DNA of 64,000 nt, from assembly GCF_017599385.1 (NCBI RefSeq), contig NZ_JAGFPK010000001.1, positions 2,812,636 through 2,876,635 on the forward strand. Reading direction: 5' to 3'. The notes under the pieces were generated by a model. The model worked only from the letters and a program-made list of their open reading frames with translations. It was not told where the DNA came from and did no database searches. This DNA is from Ciceribacter sp. L1K22 (GTDB lineage Bacteria; Pseudomonadota; Alphaproteobacteria; Rhizobiales; Rhizobiaceae). The position numbers were made by a program, and so were the translations under genes. The stretch's first letter is position 1; each line of letters starts with the position of its first letter. Positions 50,137-61,367 of the stretch are shown in pieces.

Positions 50137-52137
50137 GTGAGCAGCAAACGCCCCTTCACCGTCATCGAAAACGAGTGGATCACCCTCAAGGACGGCACGC
50201 GGCTTGCCGCGCGCATCTGGATGCCGGATGGCGCCGAGGCCGATCCGGTACCGGCCGTCTTCGAGTTCCTGCCCTACCGCAAGCGCGACGGGACCTCGCC
50301 GCGCGACGAGAGCACCTATCCGCACTTCGCCGCCGCCGGCATCGCCGGCGTGCGCGTCGACATCAGGGGTTCCGGTGAATCAGATGGCGTCATCGACGGC
50401 GAATACACGCCGCTCGAACTGGCGAACGCCTGCGAACTCATCGGCTGGATCGCGGCCCAGCCGTGGTCGAACGGATCCGTCGGCATGATGGGAATCTCCT
50501 GGGGCGGCTTCAACTGCCTGCAGGTCGCGGCTATGAACCCTCCGGCGCTGAAGGCGGTGATCTCGATCGCCTCCACCACCGACCGCTACAACGACGACAT
50601 CCACTACAAGGATGGCTGCCACCTCTCCGCCCAGCTCTCCTGGGCGGCCACGATGCAGGGCTACCAGTCGCGCTCTCCCGATCCTGAGATCGTCGGCGAC
50701 CGCTGGAAGGACATGTGGCTGGAGCGGTTGGAGAAGGAACCCTTCTTCATGAAAGAGTGGCTGCCGCACCAGCGCCGCGATGCCTTCTGGAAACATGGCT
50801 CCATCGCCGAGGATTTTTCCGCGTTCAAGATCCCCGCCCTCGTCATCGCCGGCTGGGCCGACGGCTATCGCAACACGCCGATCAAGGCCGTCGAAGGTCT
50901 GGGCGACAAGGCCAAGGCCCTTATCGGCCCCTGGGTCCACAAATATCCGCATTTCGCCTGGCCGAAACCGCGCGCCGACTTCATCGGCGAGGCCATCGCA
51001 TTCTGGAACCGCTGGCTGCGCGGCGAACAGAATGGCGCCGAAGCAACGCCGCAGATGCGCGCTTACATCCTCGACGCGATCCGCCCTGCCCCGCGCCGCG
51101 ACCACGACGCCGGCCGCTGGATCGCCAAGGATGTCTGGACAGCACCGAGCTTCCAGACCTTCGCAGTCTCCGCTACCGGCGCCCTGACCCTCGGCGGCAA
51201 ATCGGGGGTTAATGCCCGCGACGTTTTCCTGAAATCGCCGCTCGACACGGGAACGGCCTCCGGCGAATGGTTCACGTTGAAGCCTGACGTCGAGATGGCG
51301 ATCGATCAGCGCAGTGACGATGCCGGCTCGCTCTGCTTCGAAACCGCTCCTCTTGACGCCGATGTCGATTTCCTCGGGCGGCCGATCGTGACGGTGGAAG
51401 TCGCCTGTGACGCCGACTGGGCAAACCTCGTCGCCCGCGTCGTGGACGTCCATCCGGATGGCACCGCTTATCGGGTCTCCTTCGGCGTCCTGAACCTTGC
51501 CCATCGCGAGAGCAACGAACATCCGAAGGCGATGCCGCACGGCCAGAAGGTCCGCATCACCGTCACGCTCGACGCCTGCGGCTATCGTTTCCGCGCCGGC
51601 CACCGGATCAGGCTCGCTCTGTCGACCAGCTACTGGCCGATGATCCTGCCGCCGCCTTCCGATCCGGGCCTGACGATCGACACCGCCAGCCTCGAACTCA
51701 AGATGCCCGAGCTCGGAGATCACCGTGACATCACGGTCAGGGAGCCGGATGATCCGAACCCGCTGCCCACCTACATCGAGCATGAGCCGTCCGAAACCGT
51801 GCGCGAGGTCATCCGCAACCTCTCGGAAAACACGACGACCTACCATATCCTTGAGGATACGGGTCTGTCCGAACATCCCGGCACCGGCCTCTCGACTCGC
51901 CAGGTGCGCGAGGAAAACTGGACGATCTCGCCCCGCGATCCCCTGTCGATGACCGGCAGTTCGACCTGGACCTGCGACATGTCCCGCCCCGGTTGGTCGG
52001 TTCGCTCCGTCGCCACATCGACGATCGCCTGCACCGCGACCGAATGGGTCATCGCCGCGCACGTGACCGCCTACGAGGGCGACACGCTGATCTTCGAGCG
52101 ACATCACGGCGAGCGCATCGCGCGTGATTTCATGTAA
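50137..52137 (+). CDS. CocE/NonD family hydrolase (peptidase S15-like)
   Basis: About 666 residues. An alpha/beta-hydrolase domain has nucleophile motif GISWGG and RVDIRGSGESDG. It is followed by the C-terminal jelly-roll PepX_C domain (from about residue 360). Family members cleave X-Pro dipeptides, cocaine, cephalosporin esters or amides. Coupling to a peptide-type importer suggests hydrolysis of the imported compound. The start is ambiguous: GTG 50110 overlaps the previous stop (GTGA), ATG 50116 has no ribosome-binding site, and GTG 50137 follows GGGA by about eight bases. Confidence 0.85.
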   Translation: MSSKRPFTVIENEWITLKDGTRLAARIWMPDGAEADPVPAVFEFLPYRKRDGTSPRDESTYPHFAAAGIAGVRVDIRGSGESDGVIDGEYTPLELANACELIGWIAAQPWSNGSVGMMGISWGGFNCLQVAAMNPPALKAVISIASTTDRYNDDIHYKDGCHLSAQLSWAATMQGYQSRSPDPEIVGDRWKDMWLERLEKEPFFMKEWLPHQRRDAFWKHGSIAEDFSAFKIPALVIAGWADGYRNTPIKAVEGLGDKAKALIGPWVHKYPHFAWPKPRADFIGEAIAFWNRWLRGEQNGAEATPQMRAYILDAIRPAPRRDHDAGRWIAKDVWTAPSFQTFAVSATGALTLGGKSGVNARDVFLKSPLDTGTASGEWFTLKPDVEMAIDQRSDDAGSLCFETAPLDADVDFLGRPIVTVEVACDADWANLVARVVDVHPDGTAYRVSFGVLNLAHRESNEHPKAMPHGQKVRITVTLDACGYRFRAGHRIRLALSTSYWPMILPPPSDPGLTIDTASLELKMPELGDHRDITVREPDDPNPLPTYIEHEPSETVREVIRNLSENTTTYHILEDTGLSEHPGTGLSTRQVREENWTISPRDPLSMTGSSTWTCDMSRPGWSVRSVATSTIACTATEWVIAAHVTAYEGDTLIFERHHGERIARDFM

Positions 52138-52194
52138 GCGACGTGCTTTGATGGCTCGCCGTCGGCAAAGGCGGCGAGTCGCGGGGAGTATGTG

Positions 52195-53238
52195 ATGAAG
52201 GCGATGTTCTACGAGCGTTTCGGCGAGGCTCCAAAGATCGCCACCTTGCCGGATCCCACGCCGCCGAAAGCTGGCGTCGTGCTCTCCATCACAGCGACCG
52301 GCCTCTGCCGCAGCGACTGGCACGGCTGGATGGGTCACGACCCGGATATCAATCTGCCCCACGTGCCCGGCCATGAATTCGCCGGCGTGATCGAGGCCGT
52401 CGGTCCCGAGGTGAAGCGCTTTAAGGTCGGCGATCGCGTCACCGTCCCCTTTGTTTCGGGCTGCGGCCATTGTTTCGAATGCAAGTCGGGCAACAGCCAG
52501 GTCTGCGAGGAGCAGTTCCAGCCGGGCTTCACCCATTGGGGCAGCTACGCCGAGCTGATGGCCCTCGACTATGCCGACCACAATCTGGTGAAATTGCCCG
52601 ACGACATCGACGATGCGACCGCCGCGAGCCTCGGCTGCCGTTTCGCGACCTCTTTCCGGGCCGTTGTCGACCAGGGACGGCTGAAGGGCGGCGAGTGGCT
52701 CGCGGTCCACGGATGCGGTGGCGTCGGTCTCTCTGCGATCATGATCGGCAAGGCGCTCGGCGCCAAGGTCGTCGCCATCGACATTTCCGAGGAAAAACTT
52801 GCGTTTGCCCGCTCACTCGGCGCCACGGTGACCATCAACGCATCCGTCGAAACCGACATCCCCGTCGCGGTTCGTGATGCCACCGGCGGCGGCGTGCATG
52901 TCTCGGTCGATGCGCTCGGCCACCCCTCGACCTGCAACCATTCGATCCTCAACCTGCGCCGCCGAGGCCGCCACGTCCAGGTCGGCCTGCTGCTGGCCGA
53001 GCAGGCGCGCCCCGCGCTTCCCATGGACCGTGTGATCGCCCACGAACTGGAAATCTACGGCAGCCACGGCATGCAGGCATGGCGCTATGACGCGATGCTC
53101 GCGATGATCTCCGCAGGCACCTTGCAGCCGCAGAAACTGATCGGTCGGCATATCTCGCTGACGGAGGCCGTTTCGGCACTAGCAAATATGGACCGTTTCG
53201 CCGAAAGCGGTATCACCATCATCGACAGCTTTGCCTGA
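52195..53238 (+). CDS. Zinc-dependent alcohol dehydrogenase family protein
   Basis: 347 residues, medium-chain dehydrogenase. The catalytic zinc site is seen in [10 protein letters not shown] and PGHEFAG, the structural zinc site in [15 protein letters not shown] (four cysteines), and the nucleotide loop in [10 protein letters not shown]. It should oxidise an alcohol with NAD(P). It follows the CocE hydrolase gene by 57 bases and may act on the alcohol released by that enzyme (inference). GGGGAG precedes ATG 52195 by about seven bases. Confidence 0.9.
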   Translation: MKAMFYERFGEAPKIATLPDPTPPKAGVVLSITATGLCRSDWHGWMGHDPDINLPHVPGHEFAGVIEAVGPEVKRFKVGDRVTVPFVSGCGHCFECKSGNSQVCEEQFQPGFTHWGSYAELMALDYADHNLVKLPDDIDDATAASLGCRFATSFRAVVDQGRLKGGEWLAVHGCGGVGLSAIMIGKALGAKVVAIDISEEKLAFARSLGATVTINASVETDIPVAVRDATGGGVHVSVDALGHPSTCNHSILNLRRRGRHVQVGLLLAEQARPALPMDRVIAHELEIYGSHGMQAWRYDAMLAMISAGTLQPQKLIGRHISLTEAVSALANMDRFAESGITIIDSFA

Positions 53239-53252
53239 GGCACGCGCAAGCC

Positions 53253-53277
53253 GCGCTTGCGTTAACCACGCAAGCGC
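53253..53277. repeat. Perfect inverted repeat after the zinc ADH gene
   Basis: GCGCTTGCGT at 53253-53262 and ACGCAAGCGC at 53268-53277 with spacer TAACC. No T-run follows, so it is a weak terminator candidate at best. It lies 15 bases after the stop and 90 before the chemoreceptor gene. Confidence 0.45.
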
Positions 53278-53367
53278 ATGTTCCTTATGTAGAAAGTTCT
53301 GATTTTAATAGATTGTTGTCTATTATCATCAATACTGAGGTCACTCACTCATCCGGAGACCTCATCC

Positions 53368-55077
53368 ATGTCCCTGTTCGGCCTCGGCAGTGATGCCAGC
53401 CTCGTTATCGACGCCCTGAACAAATCGCTCGCCATCATCGAATTCACGCCCGAGGGCGAGATCCTCGATGCCAACGAGAACTTCTGCAAGGCGATGGGAT
53501 ATCAACGCTCCGAAGTGGTCGGCAAGCATCATCGCATGTTCATCGCTGTCGAGGAGGCGAACTCATCTGCCTACCGCGACTTCTGGAAACAGCTCGCGTC
53601 CGGCCGCTTTGACCGCCGCCAGTACAAGCGTTTCGGCAAGGGCAACCGCCCGGTCTGGATCGAGGCTTCCTATAACCCGGTGATGCGCGGCGGCAAGGTT
53701 TTGAAGGTGGTCAAGATCGCCACCGACATCACCGAGGCGAAGCTCAGGGAACTCGACAGCAATGGCAAGATCGATGCGTTGAGCCGTTCCCAGGCCGTCA
53801 TCGAGTTCACCCCGACGGGCGAGATCCTGACGGCCAACGAGAACTTCCTCCAGACGCTCGGCTACAGCCTGAACGAGATCGTCGGCCGCCATCATTCAAT
53901 GTTCTGCGAAAAAGACTATGCGCGGTCGGCCGACTACGCCACCTTCTGGTCCCGTCTGGCCAAGGGCGAATTCTTCGTCGACAAGTTCGCCCGCGTCACC
54001 AAAAGCGGCGCCCGCATCCATATCCAGGCGAGCTACAACCCGATCGTCGACGACACCGGCAAGGTCTGGAAGGTCGTCAAGTTCGCCTCCGATATCACCG
54101 CCCGCGTCAACGCGCTGACGGAACTGGGTGCAGGACTTACCCGTCTTGCCGACTGCAACATCCGCGTCACGATCGACCATCCCTTCCCCGAGGAATTCGA
54201 AAACCTCCGGCACAACTTCAACACCTCCATCGGCCGCTTCCAGGAAACGCTTGAGCTGGTTCTGTCCGAGACCGCGCAGCTGACTTCAAACAGCAGCCAG
54301 ATGCGCAGCAGTTCCGAAAGCCTTGCCCATCGGTCGGAACAGCAGGCCGTATCGCTGGAGCAGACATCGGCCGCCCTCGAACAGATCACCGAGACGATCC
54401 GGGAATCCACGGAGCGGACCCGCAGCACCCGCACATTGGTTCAGGATGCCCGCAAGGCCGCGTCGGAATCGGTCGATGTCGTGAAATCCACCGTCGACGC
54501 CATGGGCCGCATCGAGACGGCCTCGAAAGAGATCGGCAACATCATCGACGTGATTGACGAGATAGCATTCCAGACCAACCTGCTGGCACTCAATGCAGGC
54601 GTTGAGGCGGCGCGCGCCGGCGAGAGTGGCAAGGGCTTCGCCGTCGTCGCGCAGGAAGTCCGCGAGCTTGCCCAGCGGTCGGCCAAAGCGGCTCAGGAGA
54701 TTGCCCAGCTGATTGCCAAATCAACTTCCGAGGTCCAGGAAGGCGTGCGCCTTGTGGGCGACACGGGGGATGCGCTGAACCGCATCCAGACCTTCGTGCA
54801 GTCCATCGACACCAATGTCGAGGCCATCGCCCATGCCGCGCAGGAACAGTCGAGCCGGCTTGGCGAGATCAACGCCGCCGTCAACTCGCTCGATCAGGCG
54901 ACTCAACAGAACTCGGCCATGGTCGGCGGGATGACGAGTGTCGGTCAGGCGCTGGCGGAAGGCGCCCGCAAACTCACCGAGATCGTCGCGACCTTCAAGC
55001 TCAACCGCCGCAAGGCCATCCGCGAACCCGGTTCGGCCGCGGCCGCAGCAGCACCGCAAAGACGAGCGGCCGCCTAG
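53368..55077 (+). CDS. Cytoplasmic methyl-accepting chemotaxis protein with two PAS domains
   Basis: 569 residues with no transmembrane segment or signal peptide. Two PAS domains (about 14-125 and 135-247) are tandem duplicates: both contain EFTP-GEIL-ANENF and end in VVK-A-DIT. A HAMP-like or linker stretch follows, then the MCP signalling domain, with the kinase-contact tip [20 protein letters not shown]. It probably senses an intracellular signal such as redox or energy state through a PAS cofactor, which cannot be read from sequence. No che genes are nearby. The C-terminus is alanine-rich and lacks an obvious CheR-tether pentapeptide. Confidence 0.9.
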   Translation: MSLFGLGSDASLVIDALNKSLAIIEFTPEGEILDANENFCKAMGYQRSEVVGKHHRMFIAVEEANSSAYRDFWKQLASGRFDRRQYKRFGKGNRPVWIEASYNPVMRGGKVLKVVKIATDITEAKLRELDSNGKIDALSRSQAVIEFTPTGEILTANENFLQTLGYSLNEIVGRHHSMFCEKDYARSADYATFWSRLAKGEFFVDKFARVTKSGARIHIQASYNPIVDDTGKVWKVVKFASDITARVNALTELGAGLTRLADCNIRVTIDHPFPEEFENLRHNFNTSIGRFQETLELVLSETAQLTSNSSQMRSSSESLAHRSEQQAVSLEQTSAALEQITETIRESTERTRSTRTLVQDARKAASESVDVVKSTVDAMGRIETASKEIGNIIDVIDEIAFQTNLLALNAGVEAARAGESGKGFAVVAQEVRELAQRSAKAAQEIAQLIAKSTSEVQEGVRLVGDTGDALNRIQTFVQSIDTNVEAIAHAAQEQSSRLGEINAAVNSLDQATQQNSAMVGGMTSVGQALAEGARKLTEIVATFKLNRRKAIREPGSAAAAAAPQRRAAA

Positions 55078-56018
55078 GCCGATCGCTCTCCGGCAGTGTT
55101 CACTCCTGTGAGATGTGACACCGCTCCACAAAGCGCGGCAAATCCGGCTGTTGCCCCTTCGCTCATATGCCTGGCCCGCAGCCAGGCATGCACCATCTGC
55201 GGCTCCTCCCGGAACCAGACCTCGACACCCGCCCGCGCCAGCCGCGCCGCATAGGCCCGTCCGTCATCGCGCAACGGATCGAAACGTGCGACGGTGATGA
55301 ACGCGGGCGGTAGTCCTTCGATATCCGCCGCGAGCAGCGGATAGGCGACGGCATCATCCCCAGGCGCCTGCAGCACCTCGCGGTAATAGCGCACGTCGGA
55401 CGTCGACAGCCCGGGCGCCTCGGCCATCTCCTCGTAGGAACCCGTCCTCAGATCGCCCCCGAGTGCGGGGTAGACAAGCGCCTGCCCGACGATGGCGCCA
55501 GACCAGCCCTCCTGCAACGCCCTGACACAGAGGCCGGCCGCCAGATTGCCGCCGGCACTGTCGCCGATGACCACGACCTTCTCTCCCGCGTGCACAAAGC
55601 GTCTGAGCACCGCGAGGCAATCATCATGCTGCGAAGGCCAGACATGCTCCGGCGCGAGACGGTAATCGACCGCGGTGAGTTCCGCGCCGACGGCGTCGGC
55701 GATCTCCGCACAGATCGAGTCGTGGCTGTCGAGCGAACCGACCACGAACCCGCCGCCGTGCAGATAAAGCAGCCTGACCGCCGTCCTGAGCCGAGAGGGT
55801 CGGTACCGCCGCACGGGAATGCGATTATCGATCAGGAAATCGTCGGTGACCACTCCGTCCGGATGCGCCGGCGAAAACTCCGCGCAGAGCGCATTGTACC
55901 ATTCCCGCTGCTGCCCGATCGACGCATCAACCGCATCGGCGGGATAGAAGGCGTCGCATTTTTCGAGAAAGGCCAGGATGCCCTCCTCGCTCGGCATTGG
56001 CTTAATCCCGTCGGTCAC
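55074..56018 (-). CDS. Alpha/beta hydrolase, hormone-sensitive-lipase (Aes) family
   Basis: About 314 residues. HGGGFVVGS (oxyanion hole) and the nucleophile motif GDSAGGN are diagnostic of the HSL/family IV esterases, which cleave short-chain acyl esters. [14 protein letters not shown] holds the catalytic aspartate and MVHAWLR the histidine. The start is unclear: GTG 56018 (GGGG upstream), ATG 55997 and GTG 56060 are all in frame. Its stop overlaps the end of the convergent chemoreceptor gene by four bases. Confidence 0.87.
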   Translation of the reverse strand: MTDGIKPMPSEEGILAFLEKCDAFYPADAVDASIGQQREWYNALCAEFSPAHPDGVVTDDFLIDNRIPVRRYRPSRLRTAVRLLYLHGGGFVVGSLDSHDSICAEIADAVGAELTAVDYRLAPEHVWPSQHDDCLAVLRRFVHAGEKVVVIGDSAGGNLAAGLCVRALQEGWSGAIVGQALVYPALGGDLRTGSYEEMAEAPGLSTSDVRYYREVLQAPGDDAVAYPLLAADIEGLPPAFITVARFDPLRDDGRAYAARLARAGVEVWFREEPQMVHAWLRARHMSEGATAGFAALCGAVSHLTGVNTAGERSA

Positions 56019-56151
56019 TGCTTTCCCCGTGTCGATTGCGCATTGGATCGACAATGTCACGCGACAAACCGGCGTGTCTCGCCAAAAGCGACAGCGACGA
56101 GGCCACTGAGCTATGCCCCAGCAGATTCCCGATCAGGTTCAGCGCGCCACG

Positions 56152-59100
56152 TCACGCCGCATCGTCCACAGCCGCATCCGGCTTAGCGGGAATGTAGTTG
56201 AGCACGGGCCCCAGCCACCGCTCCACCTCCCGAACCGCCATGCCCTTCCGTGTCGCATAGTCCTCGACCTGATCGCGCTCCACCTTGGCAACGCCGAAAT
56301 AGTAGCTGTCCGGATGACCGATATAGAGACCGGACACCGAAGAGCCTGGCCACATCGCCATGCTCTCGGTGAGCGTCACCCCGGTCGCCTTCTCCGCGTC
56401 CAGCAGGCGGAACAGCGTGGTCTTTTCCGTATGGTCCGGCTGGGCCGGATAACCGGGCGCGGGTCGGATGCCCGCATAGGGTTCACCGATCAGGTCCTCC
56501 GGCGCGTAGGCTTCGTCGGCGGCATAGCCCCAGAACTCCTTGCGCACCCGCTCATGCATGTGCTCGGCAAAGGCTTCCGCGAACCGGTCGGCCAGCGCCT
56601 TCACGAGGATCGACGAATAGTCGTCGTTCGCTCGCTCGAACCGCTCGGCGATGGCGATCTCCTCGAAGCCCGCCGTAACGACAAAGCCGCCGACATAGTC
56701 CTGAATGCCGCTGTCGAGCGGCGCGACGAAATCGGCGAGCGCAACGTTCGGTCGCCCGTCACGCTTCGACAACTGCTGGCGAAGCGTGAAGAATGTCGCC
56801 AGCTCTTCCCGCCGCGACGGATCGGTGAAAAGCCTGATGTCGTCGCCGATGGCGTTCGCCGGCCAGAAGCCGATGACAGCGCGCGGCCGGAACCACTTCT
56901 CGGCAATGATCTTCTGGAGCATCGCCTGCGCATCGGCAAACAGCTGCCGTGCCGCCTCCCCTTGCGCCTCGTCATCGAGGATCGCCGGGTAGCGGCCCTT
57001 GAGTTCCCAGGTCTGGAAGAACGGCGTCCAGTCGATGTAGCGGGCAAGCTCCGCGAGGTCGTAGTCGTCGAACACCTTCGTTCCAAGGAAGCGGGGCGCC
57101 ACGGGTTTGTGGGCGGGCCAGTCGATCGTCACCTTGTTTGCCCGCGCCGCCGCCAATGGTAGCCGCTGCTTCTCGGCTTCCGCCCGCGCGTGGGCGTCCG
57201 CAACTTTCCGGTACTCATCGCGAATTCCGGCCAGATACGCATCTTTGTTGTCGGGCGAGAGAAGCGATGACACCACGCCGACCGCACGACTGGCATCGGT
57301 CACATAGATCGCCTGGTTGCGCCGGTACTGCGGTGAAACCTTAACCGCCGTGTGCACGCGACTCGTGGTGGCCCCGCCGATCAGCAACGGGATGTCGAAG
57401 CCCTGCCGCTCCATTTCCGAGGCGACATGCACCATCTCATCGAGCGAGGGCGTGATGAGGCCGGATAGGCCGATGACATCGACCTTCTCCTTGATCGCCG
57501 TCTCAAAGATCTTCGTCGCCGGCACCATGACGCCAAGGTCAATGATCTCGTAATTGTTGCAGGCGAGCACGACGCCGACGATGTTCTTGCCGATGTCATG
57601 CACGTCGCCCTTCACGGTCGCGAGCAGGATCTTGCCGGCACTTTCACGTTCGCCGCCTCCGTTCGCAAGCTTCTCCGCCTCCATGTGGGGCAAGAGCACC
57701 GCCACTGCCTGCTTCATCACGCGGGCGGACTTGACGACCTGCGGCAGGAACATCTTGCCCGAACCGAAAAGGTCGCCAACCACGTTCATACCGGCCATCA
57801 GCGGCCCTTCGATCACATGCAGCGGCCGTTCCGCCGAAAGCCGCGCCTCTTCCGTGTCGGCTTCGATATACTCGGTGATGCCATTGACCAGAGCATGTTC
57901 GAGCCGCTTCTCGACCGGCCATTCGCGCCAGGCAAGATCCTGCGCCCTCGCCTCCTTGCCGGGACCGCCGCGGAACCGCTCGGCAATCTCCAGCAGCCGC
58001 TCCGTCGCGTCGGCACGACGGTTCAGCACCACATCCTCGCAGGCCTCCCGCAATTCCGGTTCGATGCTCTCGTAGACCGCCAGCTGACCGGCGTTGACGA
58101 TACCCATGTCCATACCGGCCTGGATTGCATGATAGAGGAAGACGGCATGCATGGCCTCGCGCACCGGCTCGTTCCCACGGAAGGAGAAGGAGAGGTTCGA
58201 GACGCCACCAGAGATATGCACCAACGGCATCCGCTCGCGGATCGTCCGGGCGGCCTCGATGAAATCGCGGCCGTAATTGTTGTGCTCCTCGATACCCGTC
58301 GCCACCGCGAAGATGTTCGGGTCGAAGATAATGTCCTCGGGCGCGAAGCCCGCTTCCTCCGTCAGCAGCCGGTAGGCTCGCTCTGCGATTTCCACCTTGC
58401 GCTCGTAGGTGTCGGCCTGCCCCTTCTCGTCGAAAGCCATGACGACGACCGCAGCACCATAATTGCGCACGAGACGGGCTTGCGCGAGAAAGCTCTCCTC
58501 GCCTTCCTTCATCGAGATCGAATTGACGACCGCCTTTCCCTGAACGCACTTCAGTCCGGCCTCGATGATCGAGAACTTGGACGAATCGATCATAATCGGC
58601 ACGCGGGCGATATCCGGTTCGGCTGCGATCAGGTTGAGGAACTCGACCATCGCCTTCTCGGAGTCGATCAAACCCTCGTCCATGTTGATGTCGATGATCT
58701 GCGCACCGTTCTCCACCTGGTCGCGCGCGATTGCCAGCGCCGAGGCATAGTCGCCGGCGGTGATCAGTTTGCGGAACTTGGCCGAACCCGTGACATTGGT
58801 GCGCTCGCCGACATTCACGAACGGAATGTCCTTGGTCAGCACGAACGGCTCGAGACCGGACAGCGACATGAACGGTTTGTGCTCGGGCACCTGACGCGGC
58901 TTGAACGGTGCCACCGCCTCGGCGATGGCCCGGATATGCTCGGGCGTCGAGCCGCAGCAGCCGCCGACCACGTTGACTAGACCGTCTTTCGCGAAACCCT
59001 CGATCTGCGCCGCCATCATCTCGGGCGTTTCGTCGTACTGGCCGAATTCGTTCGGCAGACCTGCGTTCGGATAGGCGCAGATGAAGGTATCGGCAACACC

Positions 59101-59925
59101 GGACAGCTCCTGCAGGTGCGGCCTCATGGCATCGGCGCCCAGAGCGCAGTTCAGACCGACGGTGAAGGGGTTGGCGTGTCGCACCGAATACCAGAAGGCC
59201 GATGGCGTCTGGCCGGAGAGTGTACGGCCCGAAAGGTCTGTAATCGTCCCTGAGATCATCACCGGCAGGCGGATGCCTTTCTCGGCAAACCGCTCCTCGC
59301 AGGCAACGATGGCCGCCTTCGCATTCAGCGTGTCGAAGATCGTCTCGATCAGGATGATGTCGGCACCGCCGTCGATCAGGCCGTCGATCTGCTCGGCATA
59401 GGCGAGCCTCAGATCATCGAAGGATACCGCGCGATAACCGGGATTGTTGACGTCGGGCGAGATGGAGGCTGTCCGGTTCGTCGGTCCGATGGCGCCGGCG
59501 ATAAAGCGGCGCTTGCCGTCCTCGCGTTCGGCCCGGTACGCGGCCCGCCGCGCGACACGGGCGCCTTCGAGATTCAGGTCATAAACCGCCCCCTCCATCG
59601 CGTAGTCGGCCTGCGCGATCTTCGTCGAGGAGAAGGTGTTCGTCTCCAGGATGTCTGCCCCGGCCATGGCGTAGTGAAAATGAATCTCCTCAATCGCGCT
59701 CGGCTGGGTCAGGATCAAAAGGTCGTTATTGCCCTTCTGGTGGCAGGCACAACCGAGAAACCGCTCGCCGCGAAACTGGTCTTCGTCGAAGCCGAGCCCC
59801 TGGATCTGCGTGCCCATCGCACCGTCGAGGATCAGGATGCGCTCCCGCGCCGCCTTGGCCAAAGCCTCGGCAATCTCCTGCCCATCCCTCAGTCCCCTCT
59901 CCGGTCCAAAAAGATTGTTGAGCAT
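56152..59925 (-). CDS. metH: Cobalamin-dependent methionine synthase
   Basis: 1257 residues, full length. The order is: homocysteine domain ([11 protein letters not shown] at the start, zinc cysteines in VGGCCGSTP), methyl-THF domain ([14 protein letters not shown]), cobalamin-binding domain with base-off motif GDVHDIGKN, and SAM-dependent reactivation domain ([15 protein letters not shown]). It transfers the methyl group of methyl-THF, made by MetF, to homocysteine. The promoter region carries a predicted SahR operator identical in its core to the one at sahR-metF. AAGGAAA precedes ATG 59925. Confidence 0.97.
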   Translation of the reverse strand: MLNNLFGPERGLRDGQEIAEALAKAARERILILDGAMGTQIQGLGFDEDQFRGERFLGCACHQKGNNDLLILTQPSAIEEIHFHYAMAGADILETNTFSSTKIAQADYAMEGAVYDLNLEGARVARRAAYRAEREDGKRRFIAGAIGPTNRTASISPDVNNPGYRAVSFDDLRLAYAEQIDGLIDGGADIILIETIFDTLNAKAAIVACEERFAEKGIRLPVMISGTITDLSGRTLSGQTPSAFWYSVRHANPFTVGLNCALGADAMRPHLQELSGVADTFICAYPNAGLPNEFGQYDETPEMMAAQIEGFAKDGLVNVVGGCCGSTPEHIRAIAEAVAPFKPRQVPEHKPFMSLSGLEPFVLTKDIPFVNVGERTNVTGSAKFRKLITAGDYASALAIARDQVENGAQIIDINMDEGLIDSEKAMVEFLNLIAAEPDIARVPIMIDSSKFSIIEAGLKCVQGKAVVNSISMKEGEESFLAQARLVRNYGAAVVVMAFDEKGQADTYERKVEIAERAYRLLTEEAGFAPEDIIFDPNIFAVATGIEEHNNYGRDFIEAARTIRERMPLVHISGGVSNLSFSFRGNEPVREAMHAVFLYHAIQAGMDMGIVNAGQLAVYESIEPELREACEDVVLNRRADATERLLEIAERFRGGPGKEARAQDLAWREWPVEKRLEHALVNGITEYIEADTEEARLSAERPLHVIEGPLMAGMNVVGDLFGSGKMFLPQVVKSARVMKQAVAVLLPHMEAEKLANGGGERESAGKILLATVKGDVHDIGKNIVGVVLACNNYEIIDLGVMVPATKIFETAIKEKVDVIGLSGLITPSLDEMVHVASEMERQGFDIPLLIGGATTSRVHTAVKVSPQYRRNQAIYVTDASRAVGVVSSLLSPDNKDAYLAGIRDEYRKVADAHARAEAEKQRLPLAAARANKVTIDWPAHKPVAPRFLGTKVFDDYDLAELARYIDWTPFFQTWELKGRYPAILDDEAQGEAARQLFADAQAMLQKIIAEKWFRPRAVIGFWPANAIGDDIRLFTDPSRREELATFFTLRQQLSKRDGRPNVALADFVAPLDSGIQDYVGGFVVTAGFEEIAIAERFERANDDYSSILVKALADRFAEAFAEHMHERVRKEFWGYAADEAYAPEDLIGEPYAGIRPAPGYPAQPDHTEKTTLFRLLDAEKATGVTLTESMAMWPGSSVSGLYIGHPDSYYFGVAKVERDQVEDYATRKGMAVREVERWLGPVLNYIPAKPDAAVDDAA

Positions 59926-59968
59926 GAGCGAATTTCCTTATTCCATAAGCGACACGATTTCAAAAGCA

Positions 59969-60001
59969 CATAAAGACATGTTTATGTCAACATGCCTTTA
60001 T
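59969..60001. promoter_or_regulatory. Predicted SahR operator upstream of metH
   Basis: CATAAA and TTTATG arms around GACATG at 59969-59986. The 16-base core (59970-59985) is the exact reverse complement of the core at 7451-7466, so both read ATAAACATGTCTTTAT toward their gene. A further half site CATGCCTTTAT lies at 59991-60001, spaced so that two dimers could bind. It is 44 bases from the metH start. Confidence 0.75.
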
Positions 60002-60101
60002 GCTGTTCGTCAAGTCTTTCCGCCGGCCGACGGCGCCGTGACAAAGCTGCGTAGCGCCGCTATACGAACCATCGGATTGCAGATGCGGCGGAGGAATGCG
60101 C

Positions 60102-61361
60102 ATGGAACAGGGCACTATGACGGGCACGCTGCCCAGGCATTGGACCGACCGGCCGCACCACCGCCGCTGGCTCCTGCAGCAGGCCGCAGGTCTTTTTGAT
60201 TTCTTCCAGTTCGCATCGATCAATCCGAAAGGCGGCTTCTACGACCTCGACCGTCGCGGCAAGCCGCTCAAGCTGGACAATCCGGTGCGGGGCATCCACG
60301 CCAGCGCCCGCATGGTCCACTGTTTTGCAATCGGCGATCTCCTCGGCCAGCCGGGCTCCGCCGAGGTCGTCGATCATGGCATAACTTTCCTGTGGAAGCG
60401 CCACCGCGATCAGGACAATGGCGGCTACTACTGGCAGGTCGATGACAACGGCGCGATCGATCCGTCGAAGCAGGGCTACGGCCATGCCTTCGTGCTACTT
60501 GCCGCCGCCTCCGCGAAATGTGTCGGCCATCCGCTTGCCGACGACATGCTGGCCGATATCACCGAGGTTCTCGAAACCCGCTTCTGGGAGCCGGAGCACG
60601 GCGCCATCGCCGAGGAGTTCTCCGCCGTCTGGACGCCGGTGCCCGGCTATCGCGGCCAGAACTCCAACATGCACCTGACCGAAGCGCTGATGGCAGCGTT
60701 CGAGGTTACCGGTGAGCGCCATTATCTCGACAAGGCGGAAAGCATCGCCGACCTGATCATCCGCCGCCGCGCCACCGAATGCACCTACCGTCTGCCGGAA
60801 CACTTCGACGAGCAGTGGACCCTCGACCGGAACTACTATCATCGCAACGAAATGTTCCGACCGGCCGGCACCACGCCGGGCCACTGGCTGGAATGGGCAC
60901 GCCTCGTGCTGCAACTCTGGACGCTCGGCGGCAAGGTGCACGACTGGATGCCGGAGGCGGCACGCGGCCTCTTCTTCCAGTCGATGAAGCTTGGTTGGGA
61001 CAAGGAGCGCGGCGGCTTCTATTACACGCTCGACTGGGACAACGTGCCGGATAAGAAGATGAAACTCTGGTGGCCACTCTGCGAGGGGGCCGCAGCTGCG
61101 CACTATCTGAACCAGCACGCGCCCAGCGACTTCCACGAGGAAAGCTATCGCAAGATCTGGGGCTTTATCTCGCGCTACACGCTCGACCGCGAGAACGGCG
61201 GATGGAACGAGGAACTGAGCGACGACCTGAAACCGTCAAATACGCTCTTCCCCGGCAAGGGCGACATCTACCATGCCCTCCAGGCCTGCCTGATCCCGCT
61301 GTTCCCGGCCGAAGGCAGCCTGACGAAGATGATCACGGAAATGCCTGACGCGGCAGCCTGA
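60102..61361 (+). CDS. AGE-family (N-acylglucosamine 2-epimerase / mannose isomerase-like) protein
   Basis: 419 residues forming the (alpha/alpha)6 barrel of the AGE superfamily. Conserved parts are IHASARMVHCFAIG, YGHAFVLLAAASA, NSNMHLTEALMAAFE and the C-terminal PGKGDIYHALQA. Related rhizobial and enteric proteins isomerise mannose to fructose or act on sulfoquinovose (YihS). No sulfo-sugar genes are adjacent, so an aldose-ketose isomerase is the best guess. ATG 60102 is chosen since CGGAGGA lies seven bases ahead; ATG 60096 is too close. Divergent from metH. Confidence 0.87.
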   Translation: MEQGTMTGTLPRHWTDRPHHRRWLLQQAAGLFDFFQFASINPKGGFYDLDRRGKPLKLDNPVRGIHASARMVHCFAIGDLLGQPGSAEVVDHGITFLWKRHRDQDNGGYYWQVDDNGAIDPSKQGYGHAFVLLAAASAKCVGHPLADDMLADITEVLETRFWEPEHGAIAEEFSAVWTPVPGYRGQNSNMHLTEALMAAFEVTGERHYLDKAESIADLIIRRRATECTYRLPEHFDEQWTLDRNYYHRNEMFRPAGTTPGHWLEWARLVLQLWTLGGKVHDWMPEAARGLFFQSMKLGWDKERGGFYYTLDWDNVPDKKMKLWWPLCEGAAAAHYLNQHAPSDFHEESYRKIWGFISRYTLDRENGGWNEELSDDLKPSNTLFPGKGDIYHALQACLIPLFPAEGSLTKMITEMPDAAA

Positions 61362-61367
61362 ACGCGC

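Noticed and set aside
50380..52710. A 776-codon minus-strand frame opposite the CocE hydrolase and zinc ADH genes
   Set aside because: It crosses two unrelated sense genes and their intergenic gap, has no domain and is explained by codon bias of the sense strand.
57598..58980. A 460-codon + strand frame inside metH
   Set aside because: Antisense to conserved MetH domains, without initiation signals or recognisable motifs.
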